Positions 10,451 through 21,945 of a stretch of DNA of 64,000 bases are shown here, one piece after another. The first letter of the stretch is position 1. Each line of letters opens with the position of its first letter. The DNA is from Phyllostachys edulis (lineage: Eukaryota > Streptophyta > Magnoliopsida > Poales > Poaceae). Location of the stretch: the NCBI GenBank assembly GCA_036346405.1, contig CM070561.1, positions 4,900,834 through 4,964,833 on the forward strand, given 5' to 3'. A model generated the notes under the pieces. That model ran no database searches and was not told the DNA's origin. It was given only the letters and a program-made list of their open reading frames with translations. The translations under genes were made by a program, and so were the position numbers.

Positions 10451-13190
10451 TGTAACATCCCGTTTTTGGGCTAGTTCAAAGTTTGAATTGGAATTCAATT
10501 TGCAACTATTCTTCTCTCAAATTTCAAACTTCTCAAATCTCCCCTTGGGCTCAGCCCATTCCCCTAGCCTTCCCCCGGCCCAGCCTGCCTCTGGCCCAAC
10601 CCCAAGCGCGCTGCGCCACACGTGCCCAAAACGCGAGCGGGACGCGTCGAGTGCACGCCCCGACCCGCTCGCCGGTGCACCGCGACGCCGTCGCTTCACT
10701 CCAGCAGCATCGCCGCCATCGCCTCTGCAGTGCCGACCCGACCTACCCCTTCTCTCCCACCATGCGCCCTACTGCTCCCAGCGCACAAGGTCAGAGTCAG
10801 CCAAGCAAGGCCATCATGGCGCCTCCAACCGCCACCCCCTTGGCTATAAAAGCCGGTCGACCCCAACACTTGCCCCCCTGGCCACCTCCCTTCTCCCTCT
10901 CTGTCGCCGAGCAAAACCGAAGAGGGTGCGAGCTCCATCCCGACCGCCGTGCCATCGTCGCGATTCCGCCGCTCCGGTGAGCCTCTTCCCTACCCACCCG
11001 TGTCACGTTGTGTTCCCGAGCACCGTGAACTTTTCCCCTCAAAACAATTTTGGTCTTCGTGCAACGAATCGCCAGAATTTCGCCGTTCCCCTCTTCTAGG
11101 CCAATTTCACCTCCGTCAACTGATCTTCTTCTCTGGTGAGGTTTTAGCCTAGCTAGGTGCGTCATCTCATGTTCCCAGTCACCCTCTTGCTATCCCCACC
11201 TCATTCCATCTTCTTCATCACCGAGAAGCGCCGCCGCCGCTGTCCCTTCTTCCCCACTACCAGCCATCGTTGTTGTGCCTCCTCGAAGCTCCCCGAGCCA
11301 TCCATCCCTTCCCGCCTCCCGGCGCAACCCATGCTAACGACCTTCTCTTCCTAGCCGCCCATGCTTGGTGTCTTCATGCAGCTCATGGGATCCCCACCCC
11401 GTGGAACCCATTTTCTTGTTGGCTAGTCGCCCATGGGCCGGCCGCGCCGCCTCTCCTATGCCCAAGCCTCCTCTGTTCTTCTCTCTGTGAATGCTCTCTG
11501 TGATTCCTTCTTTGAGACAATGACACATTTGGGTCCACATGTCATTGACTTATTTCTTTTCTCTCTTTTTCTCGGTTGTCTCACTTTCAAGTGGGCCCAA
11601 GTTGTCTTATACAATGGGTTTGCATGTGAAACATCATAATAGAATATTCTAGAATATTCTTTTTTAGAATTTTCATCATTTCATGTGAAAATCAAACTTA
11701 GAATGTTAGGTCTCCATCATATGAACTCCGATTCCATTAATTCTTTCTCCTAAATTTATCTAAATTCAAGATATTCCTGTTGGCAGTGGTTTTGCTCAAT
11801 TTGAAGTTCATTTGAATTTTCTTTGTATTTATTTGCTTTGCTCGTTTGTTTTTCATTTTCTGGCGTGATCGTCTGAGTAGAGTTCGAAGGCGCGGAAGAG
11901 CCCCCATTCGAGCAAAGCGCAAGAATTTCAAGACCAACTTGCTTTTAACCTAGGCGAGTCAACACTTTTATCATATTGAACCTACATTGTGCAAATCTAT
12001 ATTCTTTTAAACTATCAAATTGCATTCTTGATCCCTTATGCAAATGTATGTCAAACTTTAAGGTAGTTACATACCAACTTGATACTTTAGTTTTATTATA
12101 TCATCCTTTGACATTTGAATCACATGATCCTTGTCACCCTAGATAATTATTGATAACTTTACTAGCTATAGGTCGTACTTAAGCATCATGCTAGTCTTAC
12201 TTAAGTAACGAGGCATTAATTGCCCTAATCATCATCTTTTAATCATAAAACTTATTTTGGGCGGTCATTGAAGGTAAATAATGTATATTTAAGATTAACT
12301 TTGTTTTATACTTCTCAAAACCCTAACAACTTGCTGTTACCACATCTGGGTGGATGGTATGATGGTTGGTGCAGATGTAGCACAAGAAATATTGGTATGT
12401 GGTATGCATTGCCTAGATAACTTTAAGGACTTAATCATGTGATGACCTCCCAATATAAAATAATGCAACCACAAGTCTATAATGCTATCGACATGGTTAA
12501 ATAATTTGTATCCACCAGTGCGACTTGCACCATTGGAGTGACCCACGAGTTGTGTTGCTGGTTTAAGCCGTCGTGGACATGGGTCATGTCATTGGTGTAA
12601 ACCATCGTGTGGCGTAAGAGGGGGTCTGTGTGTGGTAGGCGTAACCAACCTCAGATAAAACCTTAGCGGGTGTAACTTACACTGGGGGTGCATTGTAAAG
12701 ACTTTGTGATGATCTCCTTGATTCACAAGTCTAAGGAAGCGTGTGAAACACAACAAAGTCGATTATATCTTATGGGTAAAGTGTACAGTCTCTACTGAGT
12801 ATAAACTATTGAATAACCATGCCTACGGTCAAGGGCGGGCATGGGAACTTGCTCAAGTTAGTTTCTATTTTAAAAACCTTGGTGGGTTGAATGAAAACTC
12901 GTCGGTGGATGTACCCCTGATTTTGGATTTTTGTGGGTGGATGTACCCCAGTGTTGCTAATAAGGTGGATGTAACCCTAATCAAAATTAAGCATATGGTG
13001 TATGGAACCATGTAACTAGTGGATAGAACCTGCACCGTTATAAATATTGCACAACTTCTCTCTTTAATAAAAATATGATTTTGTTAAATTGCTAAGTCAT
13101 AGGAGTTTCTAATTATTATAATTAAAAATGTTGCTTTTAGTAAATAAAAGAACCCGAGTCATCCTTGTTAAACCTTGCATGTATAACGCT
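10451..13190 (+). mobile_element. Forward Ty3-type LTR, probably solo or truncated
   Basis: It starts TGTAACATCCCG at 10451 and has a GC-rich promoter block with TATAAAAG at 10845-10852, then a leader ending near 'gcgagtcaac' (11953). The family signature 'atcatattgaacctac' follows (~11970-11985). 12740-12850 repeats the conserved 'gggtaaagtgtacagtctct' block seen at 33800-33850. Three or four 'ggtggatgtacccc'-like words occur at 12905-12975. No primer-binding site or coding region adjoins it. The 3' boundary is approximate. Confidence 0.65.
10845..10852 (+). promoter_or_regulatory. TATA box of forward LTR
   Basis: TATAAAAG lies in 'cttggctataaaagccgg', the same context as the TATA box of the Ty3 element LTR at 32667-32674. 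Confidence 0.6.
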
Positions 13191-13285
13191 ACTCCCACTT
13201 CTCAACCTCTTGGTCTTTCTCTGAAAGGAAATAAAATTCAGAAAAAGAAGAAGCGGTCAAAAGCAGTCTTAAGTTCAGCACTTAC

Positions 13286-13431
13286 TCCTTAGTTGTCCCT
13301 GCAACTTTCGATTTGCAGAGTCTGCCTCCTGAAGCTTTTTTCGGAGGTCTTCTTTCTCCTCCCTTAGCTTTTTCGTCTCGGCTTTCTCATAGTCGAGAGA
13401 ATCGGCTAGGGACTTCTCATTACTCTTAAGC
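13286..13431 (-). other. Coiled-coil exon of the antisense retroelement gene
   Basis: The minus strand reads acceptor TTTGCAG|GCTTAAG at 13431 and donor GTAAGT just below 13286. The encoded peptide is a heptad-like run rich in Lys, Glu and Leu (YEKAETKKLREEKEDLRKKL). Consensus splice signals on both sides are what make this piece convincing. Confidence 0.6.
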
Positions 13432-13465
13432 CTGCAAAGGAAAAGGGTAGTTGTATGTATAGAAC

Positions 13466-13580
13466 CTGGTCGTAAGTTTCTTCTACGATCAGTTCCTAGT
13501 CGTAAGTTCTTCTACGACAAAAACCTTGGTCATAAGTTCTTCTACGATCAGTACTTAGTCGTAAGATCTTCTATGACAAA
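13466..13580. repeat. Degenerate dyad repeats, GTCGTAAG...CTACGAC type
   Basis: About four units of roughly 30 bp read 'ggtcgtaagtttcttctacgatcag', 'agtcgtaagttcttctacgac' and so on. Each has GTCGTAAG on one side and its approximate inverse CTACGAC on the other, so each can pair with itself. Related arrays lie at 17840-17960 and 19311-19800, with scattered words at 38170-38320. Confidence 0.75.
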
Positions 13581-14697
13581 CTTTACAAGTACTGTGAAAG
13601 TGGTCGGAACATATAAAGACTACGAGAAGCAGTTACTTACAACCCCTCTGCCTGTTCGCAGAGTAGCACTTTGTCTTGTCGCAGATTGGACAAGTTGCTC
13701 GTGATATTCGATAACAAAGTGACAATTTGTTCCAACGTATTTCGCATAGAGAAAAGCAAGAAGGAACATAAAAGACATATATGTAAAATGCCAAGCTTAG
13801 GATACTTACATTCATGGCGGACCGAAAGCAAACAAAGATACCACCTTCGGGGTCCTCAGTTCATCGACTCATTTCCACCATACCCTTTCGAGGCGCTCGT
13901 CATCGAAAACATCCTCTGTTGGGAATGTCAATAGGGTGAGGAACACGATCACGAGATCTGAACGCGAGGAGCTACTAGCAGTGGCAGGGCGAAGAACCCT
14001 AAGGAGTGATCGAAGAGCTCGAATCGTTCTTCTCCTTCGGAGGTAACGACATTGGTAGCTTGACCTTAGAGGCTGGGAGGATCATCCACAGCAACTTCCT
14101 TCCCAGAGTGTTGGATGGATGTTTCACCCCCATGGCCGAGTATCTCCACCGCTACCATCTCCACCCCTGGTTCTATGACCACTCCTAGGGTTGTAGCCGC
14201 CGACCCTCGATCGCTCATTTGGTCGTAGCCACATTGGCTACAATGGCATCCTCCACCATTTGGATAGTGGTCGACCCTTCGATCACCGTCCGTTGTTGTT
14301 CGCCCTTTGCCAAAGAAACTACAAGAGGTTCCTTTAAAAGAACGTCCTTGATGATGAGGGAGCAGCGCTAAGACCACTTAAAAGGAAAACACAACCAAGT
14401 GATAAAAAGCAAAAGGTAAATGTTGTCCTTATAATTTTGTCTCTTTTACATACCTCAGAGTTGGGACGAGATCTTAAGTTTGGAAACAACTCTCCTATGA
14501 GAGGTTTCTTCGACTTTTTCTCAACCACGTCTGGTTGAGACTTAAGTTGAGGATCAGCCACGACCACGTCTAGTCGTGGGTCTTGATCGAGCACCATCGC
14601 TTCTTGGGCCCCTTGGCTCTCTAGGCAGTTGAGATCAGCCTCGACCACCTCAAGGGCAAAGATCACCCTCAACTCTGAGCTTCTTCGGTGTGCAGCG

Positions 14698-17290
14698 ATC
14701 TTGTAGGACCTAAAGCAAGCGACTAGAGGGAGGGTGAATAGGAGCACCAAATCTTTTTCACAAAGGATGGATACAACTTGCAAATCACTCCAATAGCTAT
14801 GAGATCTATGAAGATGAATGCTTAAGCACAGACAAAGACTTGTATTGAATCCACTCCTAACCCCCAAAGGTACAGTAGCAAAAACCGATAAAGTCTGCTG
14901 AAGTTTCAGGAATCGGTACTACCATAGTGAAACCAGCGGTACTACCTATAATTGGTACTATCACAGATGAACATGCATACTACCACACCGCAGTACTACC
15001 TCGAGCAAATGAAAGGTACTACCGATTGTCCCGAGATGAACCCGAGCAACAGAAAAACCAAATCTAAAATTGGCACAACTTTTGATCTACAAGGGCAAAC
15101 TCATGAAACTTGAAACACAACTTGTCTAAGATATTAGGAACCTATTCCAATCAAAGATCGCAGAGATCCATGCCAAGGTTCCTACCTTTTTTAGTTTGAG
15201 AGAAGTCTGTTCTCGAGCAGTGAAAAAGACAGAAATCCAAAACAAAAATTGGTCTAACTTTTGATCTACAAGATGAAACTTGACCAAACTTGAGACACAC
15301 CTTTCTAAGAATATCAGGAACCTATTGCAAGCAATGATCATTTAGATCTATGCCAAAGTCCTGACTTTTTTCCATTTGAACGAAGGTGGTTTCAAAAGCA
15401 GAGCAAGAATGAAAACTTGATCCAAACACTTGCTCGTGGGTGATTGATGATCAAGATGATCCTAGATGTATTCTCACATGTCATAGCAAGCCAAAACACA
15501 GCAAGAGCACAAGAGAAACTTGCGATCAAAGAAAACCCAAAATCAACAAACAAAGAAGATGAACACAGAGGACAGAACTTGTGAAACCTTTGATTGGATT
15601 GATTTCAGATAGATGGATGATTGTTGTTTACAGCCACTCCCATATGGAGGACAAAGCTCTATCCAAGAGCACACACTCAATCCCCCTCTAGAAACCCTAA
15701 CTCTCCTCTTTTCTTCTCAAACCCTAACACACAATAGGGCACAACACAATAGGGTTTGGCTGGCTCTATCCAACAGCCACAGCAACAACAGCAGCCACCA
15801 ACCCCTATTTATATGGAGGCTAAGCATCTAGAGAATATTCTATTAGGGCACCCATTAAACCCTAACACATAATGGGTTAACACACGCACGCATCTCAAAG
15901 CACCGTCTTCATCATCATCTTCGATTGGCCTAAACCGCTTCACCATGCGCCGACCAAGGCCATGGTTTAGCCAACGGCCACCAAAGCGTGTTGGTGAAAT
16001 TACCAAAATACCCTTCTCGATCCTTCTCCAAGAATCGAGTCCACAGATCGTGAAGCAATCCCATGCTTCGCCACGTGTAGGTTGATCAAGCTGCCCATGT
16101 CGTCAAGTCTCTCCCGTCCGGATCCCACCGCACCACCGAGCACTTGCAACGACTCCGCACCACTTGATCCAACCGATCGACCGAATCGCCTGTTCGGTCA
16201 CCCTTGTCCATCTGCACCCCACTTGAGTTCTCTAACCTCACTGGCATCTCGACCGTTCGGACCTCGGCTCTCCAAGCTTAGTCCCGATCCACCTCGCCAC
16301 GACCATCATAGACACAGAAGCCACCGACAAACAATAGACTAAGAAACCATTTTTGGGAACAAGTTCTCCACAACTTGACCCACGTTAGTCAAAACATGCG
16401 TCATGCAACACATATGCACTGATGAACATGAACTTGACCAAACCCAAAATTCAATTCTCCAATTGAAACAACATTTAGCATAATTCAATTCAAAATACGG
16501 TATTACGCCATTAAACCACCAAGATATTACATAGCAGTCATACCGCATAAAAGCATCGCGGTCATACCGCACCCTGGAGAAATCCCAAAATCTCTAAAAC
16601 ATCATCTCTGGAAATTCCATGCCGCTCTCAAGCGGTCTTACCGAAATGCGGTACTACCGCCGTACAAAATGTGGTACTACCGCTCTCCAAGAAATCCAAA
16701 CTCAAACTCAAAAGACACCTTCTCTGGAAAAAAACGTACCGCCAAAAACCTTGCGGTATTATTGCATAACCCTGCGGTACAAATGTTTGTCAACCACGCT
16801 CAACCGCTCAGAAGCTACGTGGATGCCCCAGATTTCATGGCCGTTCGGACCGCATGTCACAGCCGTCAGATCTGGGCGCCGTTCGGACGGTCCGAACGTT
16901 CATCTCAATCTCAACCGCCCGATTTCGATCGAACGCCTCTCAAGCCCTATCACATACGGACGGTCTGAACGTTCATCTCTCTCACGACTGTCCGATTTCA
17001 ATCTAACAACCAAAGGGATCCTACCCGGTCAGAACCAAGACCTGCGGTAGTTCCACTCTCTCTAGCGGTTATACCGCCCACCGGTAGTACCGCGGACACA
17101 ATGCCGGTACTACCGCTTCCCAAGGAAACCAAAGATTCCAAAATCCTTCGGAAAATTTCATACCGCCAACACCCTTGCGGTTGAACCGACCTCTGAGTAT
17201 CTTAGTAACTTCAACGCCGGTGCTACCGATTTCCTTGACACTTCTTCGCAAACTCCAAATTTCAACAAAATTTCAAAACAATTGCCAATT
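14698..17290 (-). mobile_element. Reverse LTR inserted in the antisense gene (copia/SIRE-like, tentative)
   Basis: The minus strand of 14698-16430 matches the plus strand of 20405-21942 over long blocks. Examples are 15061-15180 against 21505-21620, 15430-15500 against 21360-21430, and 16360-16420 against 20430-20510. Its far part (16550-17260) is studded with GCGGTACTACCGC-type words. It interrupts coding sequence that resumes on either side, so it is an insertion. The ending 'tattcacc...cctctagtcgcc' seen in the forward copy is typical of certain grass copia LTRs; the class is inferred, not proven. Confidence 0.6.
16558..17260. repeat. Cluster of GCGGTA/TACCGC dyad words
   Basis: Many copies of GCGGTACTACCGC, GCGGTCATACCGC and shortened forms occur, separated by 20-60 bp. 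The core GCGGTA-S-TACCGC is palindromic. The same words recur at 25590-26480 and 27290-27470 in other elements. Confidence 0.8.
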
Positions 17291-17839
17291 GTCTCATCAC
17301 CTAAGATCATGAGCATGTCCATATGACATCACAATGTCCTCATGACATCCACAAGTCTCCTTCACAAAAGACATGAAACTCTTCCAGTTCTCCTTCTCAA
17401 GTCGCTTGATAAAACCAGGGGAGGCAGAAACTGCGAAGGTTTTATTGTCATAATAGAAGAGTACCTTGGCCTTGGGGGCTTTAGGTTTGAACACTTCAGC
17501 TATTCCTGCCACGATTGTTTCCTCTGCAGTGATTATTTCTGCGGCAAGATTAGCCGAAGGTGCAGACGGAGTAGCAGAACTCGAGCTCGCACCGCCCTTG
17601 TCAGCAACTTGCGTGGGCTTTCTCTTCCTGGTCTGAAGAGCATCTGCTTGCTCAACAGCAAGACTCGAGCTCGAGCATCCCTTGTCTGCGACTTTAACGA
17701 GCCGACGTCTCTTGGAAGGGGGAGAAACAAGCTGCTCTATGGTGGCCACTCCAACGACCATCAATTCTACCTCCTCCTCGTCCGACGGTTTTCCTTGCCT
17801 ACTTTCTGCGAAGTCGGAAGAGAGATTATAAAGTGATCG

Positions 17840-17960
17840 TAAGTTCTTCTCGACCAATTACCATGTTGTAAGCTTTTTCTACGACAAATCTCTGGTCATA
17901 AGTTCTTCTACAACCATAACCTGATCGTAAGCTTTTTTACGATCAGCACTCAGTCATAAG
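17840..17960. repeat. Second cluster of GTCGTAAG/CTACGAC dyads
   Basis: About four ~30-bp units ('gatcgtaagttcttctcgacc', 'ggtcataagttcttctacaacc', and so on) like those at 13466-13580. They lie in a likely intron of the antisense gene. Confidence 0.7.
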
Positions 17961-19259
17961 TTCTCCTATGACTATAAAGTCCTAAAGACGAAATCGACTA
18001 TTGATTACCTTTAGGCGCTCAAGCTTGTCCTCTGGAAGCAGGTCAACCAGGATTGGAGGCGCCACGACATGGGTAGGGGGCTTCTCGCAGATAAGCTTGA
18101 CTCGGGCGTCAATCACTTCTTGCGAGAGGTCTGCAGAAACAAGAGAACCTTAAATAAAGCCAATTCGAAATCAACAGAAAGAAGGCTAAAGCTTAAGGTT
18201 TACTTACCCTCCGTGATAGTCCTCGTCGGGTCCGATGAACCCGAGTACCTCCACATCTGGTGAGCCCTCTTCTTTAGAGGGTCGATGCAGCGTGATGAAA
18301 TCCTTCACCACGTGCCATCCGAGAAGCCCTCTTCCTTCAAGTCTGCGATGGCTTGGATGAAGGGGCAATCCGCGAAGGTCCCTAGGAATCGCATCCCATG
18401 AAGGAACCTTTCTCGCGACTTTCCAATGAAGGAGAGGTTGTCCTCATTGGTGATCTCCCAATAGAACCACCTCTTCTTCCACCCGACCACGACGGCAAGG
18501 GTAAACATCTGAATGTACTCCCTCGACTTCCGTCATGGAGCTTGGACTACTGACCATCGACAATTCCGCCTAACCGAAGTCATTACGTAGTAATCGAAAC
18601 AACTCGGTCGTCAGGGATCCCAGTGTAGGCCTCGCAAAGGTACACGAATACCCCGAACATTGTAATTGAATTGGGAATGAGGTACACCAACTCTACTTGG
18701 AAGTACTCAAGTACCAATGTAAGTAAAGGATGAGCAGGTAATCGAATGCCGCACTCACAGAATGCTTGGAAGACGGGAATTTGCCCCATCTCCTCCGATG
18801 GCCAATGTGCCTGGCGGCTTCGATCCATCTCACGAATTCAGCCTTCGGGATCCTCTCGGAGTCAACCAAAGCTTGAATGTTGGTCGCGTCCATCTCCGAT
18901 TCAGCCCATTGGGAAGCGGCTCCGACCATTTCTCCTAAAAGCTAAGAGATTGGATGTGGAAGGGTTGGAGAAGAAAGCTCGATTTGGTCGGCGGCGGATA
19001 ACTCGAAAGTTTTGAACAGCAAGAACAAATTGGGGGAAGGTAAAAAACCTTACCCTCACCCGCGGTGAAACTTTATAACCGCACGCCTGAAGATGAAAAG
19101 ACGTGGCTACTCAACGGTTGCCAACGCTTTGAAAACTGCTCCAGCAGACAACAGCAAGGGAGTCGATTAGGATTCTTAAAATTTGTCTACTCAAGGAAGT
19201 CAGGTCTGTTTTTACACCTCAAGCAAAATTACCTTCTTGACCAAGTCTTTTTTGGTCAA

Positions 19260-20320
19260 AAGTAACAACGGTTGGAAAGTTTCTACTTCCAACCACAGTA
19301 CTGCGACCACTTGGGGACCATTAGATCTTCTATGATCACCTTGTGAGCCGCAAGGTTATCCTACAACTTTCTTGACTAAGTAAATTTCTAGTCAAATGAA
19401 ACATTAGTCGAAGAGTTTTTCCTTCGACCACCTTTTTCACGACCATGTACTGGTCGTAAGATCATCTACTGCTCCTTTCTCAAGCAAGCTATTTTTTGCT
19501 TAAGATGGCGGGCTAGATGACGAGGATATAACAATCCTCATTTAATCATTTATCCATAATTCATATTATGAGGTAATAATGGCGTCACATAACTCTTGAG
19601 TATACCCTTAAATATTAATAAGGAGGGGCGGAGGTCGTAAGTTCTTCTCGACCACCCTATAGTCGTGGGTCTTCCTCGACTACCCTATAGTCGTAAGTCC
19701 TTATCGACTATCCCATGATCGTAAGCTCTACTACGATCAAGATGCGATCGTAAGCTTTCCTCGACCATCCTCGTCGTAAGACCTTCTACGACCAGCCCTA
19801 GTTGACAAAGCTCACGGACATGTGGGCCTAGTCGATAAAGGAATCTTCCGCACCGTATTCAAAATACAGGCGATAAACTCGCCATTATTTCCTAAGATAA
19901 TGGCACGATTTTAACTCCCTTTTATGATGATAATTGCTGGCGGCGTGGGAATATTTTAACTCTGCGGTAACCTCGATGAATGGCGCCACGATCTGGATGA
20001 TTAAGTGACCTTTTATTAGAGGTCCAACGGCGTACGATGCAGGGGCGGTATAAAAGGCAAGAATCATCGAGCAATAAGGAGAGCCCGAGTGCGAGAAGAA
20101 CAATACTCTAGTTTTACGGCTTGATCTTGTAATCCAAGATACTCAATACATACACACAGGAGTAGGGTTATTTTCTCCCGTGAGAAGGCGAACTCAGTAT
20201 AAAATTCCGTGTCTCCATCTCTGTGTGATTTTGAGCCTAGATGAACCCCCCGAATCAAACAATCTTTACGTAAGTTCGGTCCTAAAACACCGACAATGGG
20301 GATATGTGCCCGATCTTAGC
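19260..20320 (+). mobile_element. Forward LTR of Tat-like type
   Basis: Contains a dyad-repeat block (19311-19800) and TATAAAAG at about 20049-20056 ('ggcggtataaaaggcaag'). Past the TATA is a leader-like tail: 'aatccaagatactcaataca', 'caggagtagggttatt', 'ctcagtataaaattccgtgt', 'agttcggtcctaaaac'. Its resemblance to the LTR tails of grass Grande/RIRE2-like elements is from memory. With the antisense gene upstream it forms the 3' end of one element. Boundaries are approximate. Confidence 0.5.
19311..19800. repeat. Third, largest cluster of GTCGTAAG/CTACGACC dyads
   Basis: Denser towards 19630-19800, where units of ~30 bp such as 'tagtcgtaagtccttatcgacta' and 'tcgtcgtaagaccttctacgacc' follow each other closely. 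They are imperfect but keep a GTCGTAAG half and a TCGACC/CTACGACC half. They lie immediately upstream of the LTR TATA region, so they could be promoter elements of the retrotransposon. Confidence 0.75.
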
Positions 20321-20404
20321 ATGATGTTACAATTGGCAATATCGTTAACGGTTTGTCGAAACACGTGTTTTCGTCAAAGTGTGGATTGCTGATCATCGGC
20401 CAAT

Positions 20405-21942
20405 CGGTGGCGATGAGTGTTGGGTTAGGTCAAGTTCATGGGTTTCATGGCATATGTGTTGCATGATGAATGTTTTGACTAACGTGGGTCAAGTTGTGAA
20501 GAACTTGTTCCCGGAATCGATTTCTTTGTCTATTGTTGTGCAGGTTGCTTGGAGGTCAATGACGGTCAACGGCGAGGATGATCGGGACTAAGCTTGGAGA
20601 GCTGAGGTTCAGAACGATCGGGGATGCCGGGTGAGGTCAATGGAGTCAAGCATGGCGCAAGAGGGACAAAGGTAACCGAATAGGCAGTTCGGTGCGACGG
20701 GTTGGATCAAGCGGCGTGGGGTCGGTGCAAGTGCCATGGTGGTTTCGGTGGGAGCCGGATGGGAGTGACTTGTCAACATGATGAGAGCCGTTGGATCAAC
20801 CTACACGTGGCGACGCATGGAAGTGCTTCACGAAGATGGGAGTTGGTCTTTGCAAAAAGATCGAGAAGGGGTATTTTGGTGATTTTACCAAATACCGCCT
20901 TGGTGACCTTTTGCCAACCCGCGGCGCAAGACGACGCATGATGAAGCAGATTAGGTCAAGAGGAGATGAAGAGACGCTTTAAAATGTGTGCGTGTGTGAC
21001 CCGTTTATGTTGGGCCTTAACGGGAGCCCATTAGGGTTAATGCTTCTAGAAAGTCTAAGCCTCCACTATAAATAGAGGAGGGAGGTGGCTGCACCCCCTT
21101 CAACCCTTTTATTTGTTTTGAAACCCTAGTTTGCTTAGAGAGAGGATAGTTGGAGGTTAGGGTTCTAGAGAGTTGGATTTGATTTCGTGCTCATGTATTG
21201 AGTCTTTGTCCTCCTTGATGGAGTGGCTGTAAACCAATACCATATCAAAATCAATCCAAGGAAAGTTTCCTCAAGATGAGTCTATTTGCTTTCCTTCTCT
21301 CTATTTAGTGATTTTGAGTCTTTCTTTGATCCGTGAGTTTTTATTTGGTTTCTTGCCTTGATCTTACTTGTTGTGACATGTGGGAACCCATCTTGGATCA
21401 TCTTGATCATCAATCACCCACGAGCAAGTCTTTAGATCATATTTCGATTTTAACTCGGTTTTAGAGCACCCTTCGTTCAAACTGAAAAAGATAGGAACTT
21501 TGGCATGGATCTCTACGATCTTTGATTGGAATAGGTTCCTAATATCTTAGAGAAGGTGTGTCTCAAGTTTCACGGAGTTTGCCCTTGTAGATCAAAAGTT
21601 AGACCGATTTGAGTTTTTGTTTTTGGTGATTTCACGTTTCTAGAGGTATTATCGATAATTGTAATACCACCCATGAATAGAGGTATTACCGATAATTGGT
21701 AATACCGCCCATGAACAGAGGTATTACCGATTTCCCTGTCTTCAACACATCTTTGTGTTTTTTATTGCTGTTCTTAGGGGTTTTTTATTAGGATTCAATA
21801 CAAGGCTTCCGCTATACTTGTAGATTGATCTTCATAGCTTTCATAGCTATTGGAGTGATATTGGTATTGAATCCAATCAAAATGAAGAAGTGAGCGTGCT
21901 CCTATTCACCTCCCCTCTAGTCGCCTTTTCGGTCCAACAGAT
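20405..21942 (+). mobile_element. Forward copy of the inserted LTR, 5'-truncated
   Basis: It matches 14698-16430 in inverted orientation. 'aaccctagtttgcttagaga' and a leader with splice-like context lie near 21120-21200. It ends 'ctagtcgccttttcggtccaacag' at ~21942, a typical copia-type LTR terminus, but no primer-binding site follows because a reverse LTR adjoins. Confidence 0.6.
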
Positions 21943-21945
21943 GGC

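Larger units (their letters stand above)
13200..18929 (-). pseudogene. Antisense retroelement gene (Transposase_28-like plus coiled coil), interrupted
   Basis: Several exon-like pieces run on the minus strand. The first (about 18208-18929, donor AGG|GTAAGTA) contains IPKAEFVRWIEAARHIGHRR and then, in a shifted frame, PAHPLLTLVLEYFQVELVYL followed by IPNSITMFGVFVYLCEAYTG. These match the 'putative gypsy type transposon' domain (Transposase_28) of grasses as I know it. A second piece (18009-18130) follows an acceptor CTGCAG. 17297-17857 has a KRRR-containing Ser/Ala-rich linker. After an LTR insertion (14698-17290), coding continues near 14460-14700 (KKSKKPLIGELFPNLRSRP). Then come a coiled-coil-like piece ending at 13641 (TLLSNITSNLSNLRQDK) and the 13286-13431 exon (KKLREEKEDLRKKLQEAD). 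The frames are broken. The gene lies antisense to the LTR at 19260-20320, as reported for Tat-lineage Ty3 elements. Confidence 0.55.

Noticed and set aside
10056..11099. 347-codon plus-strand frame
   Set aside because: It crosses the LTR start at 10451 and the TATA box at 10845, so it cannot be one natural coding unit; the composition is Pro/Ser/Arg-rich without motifs.
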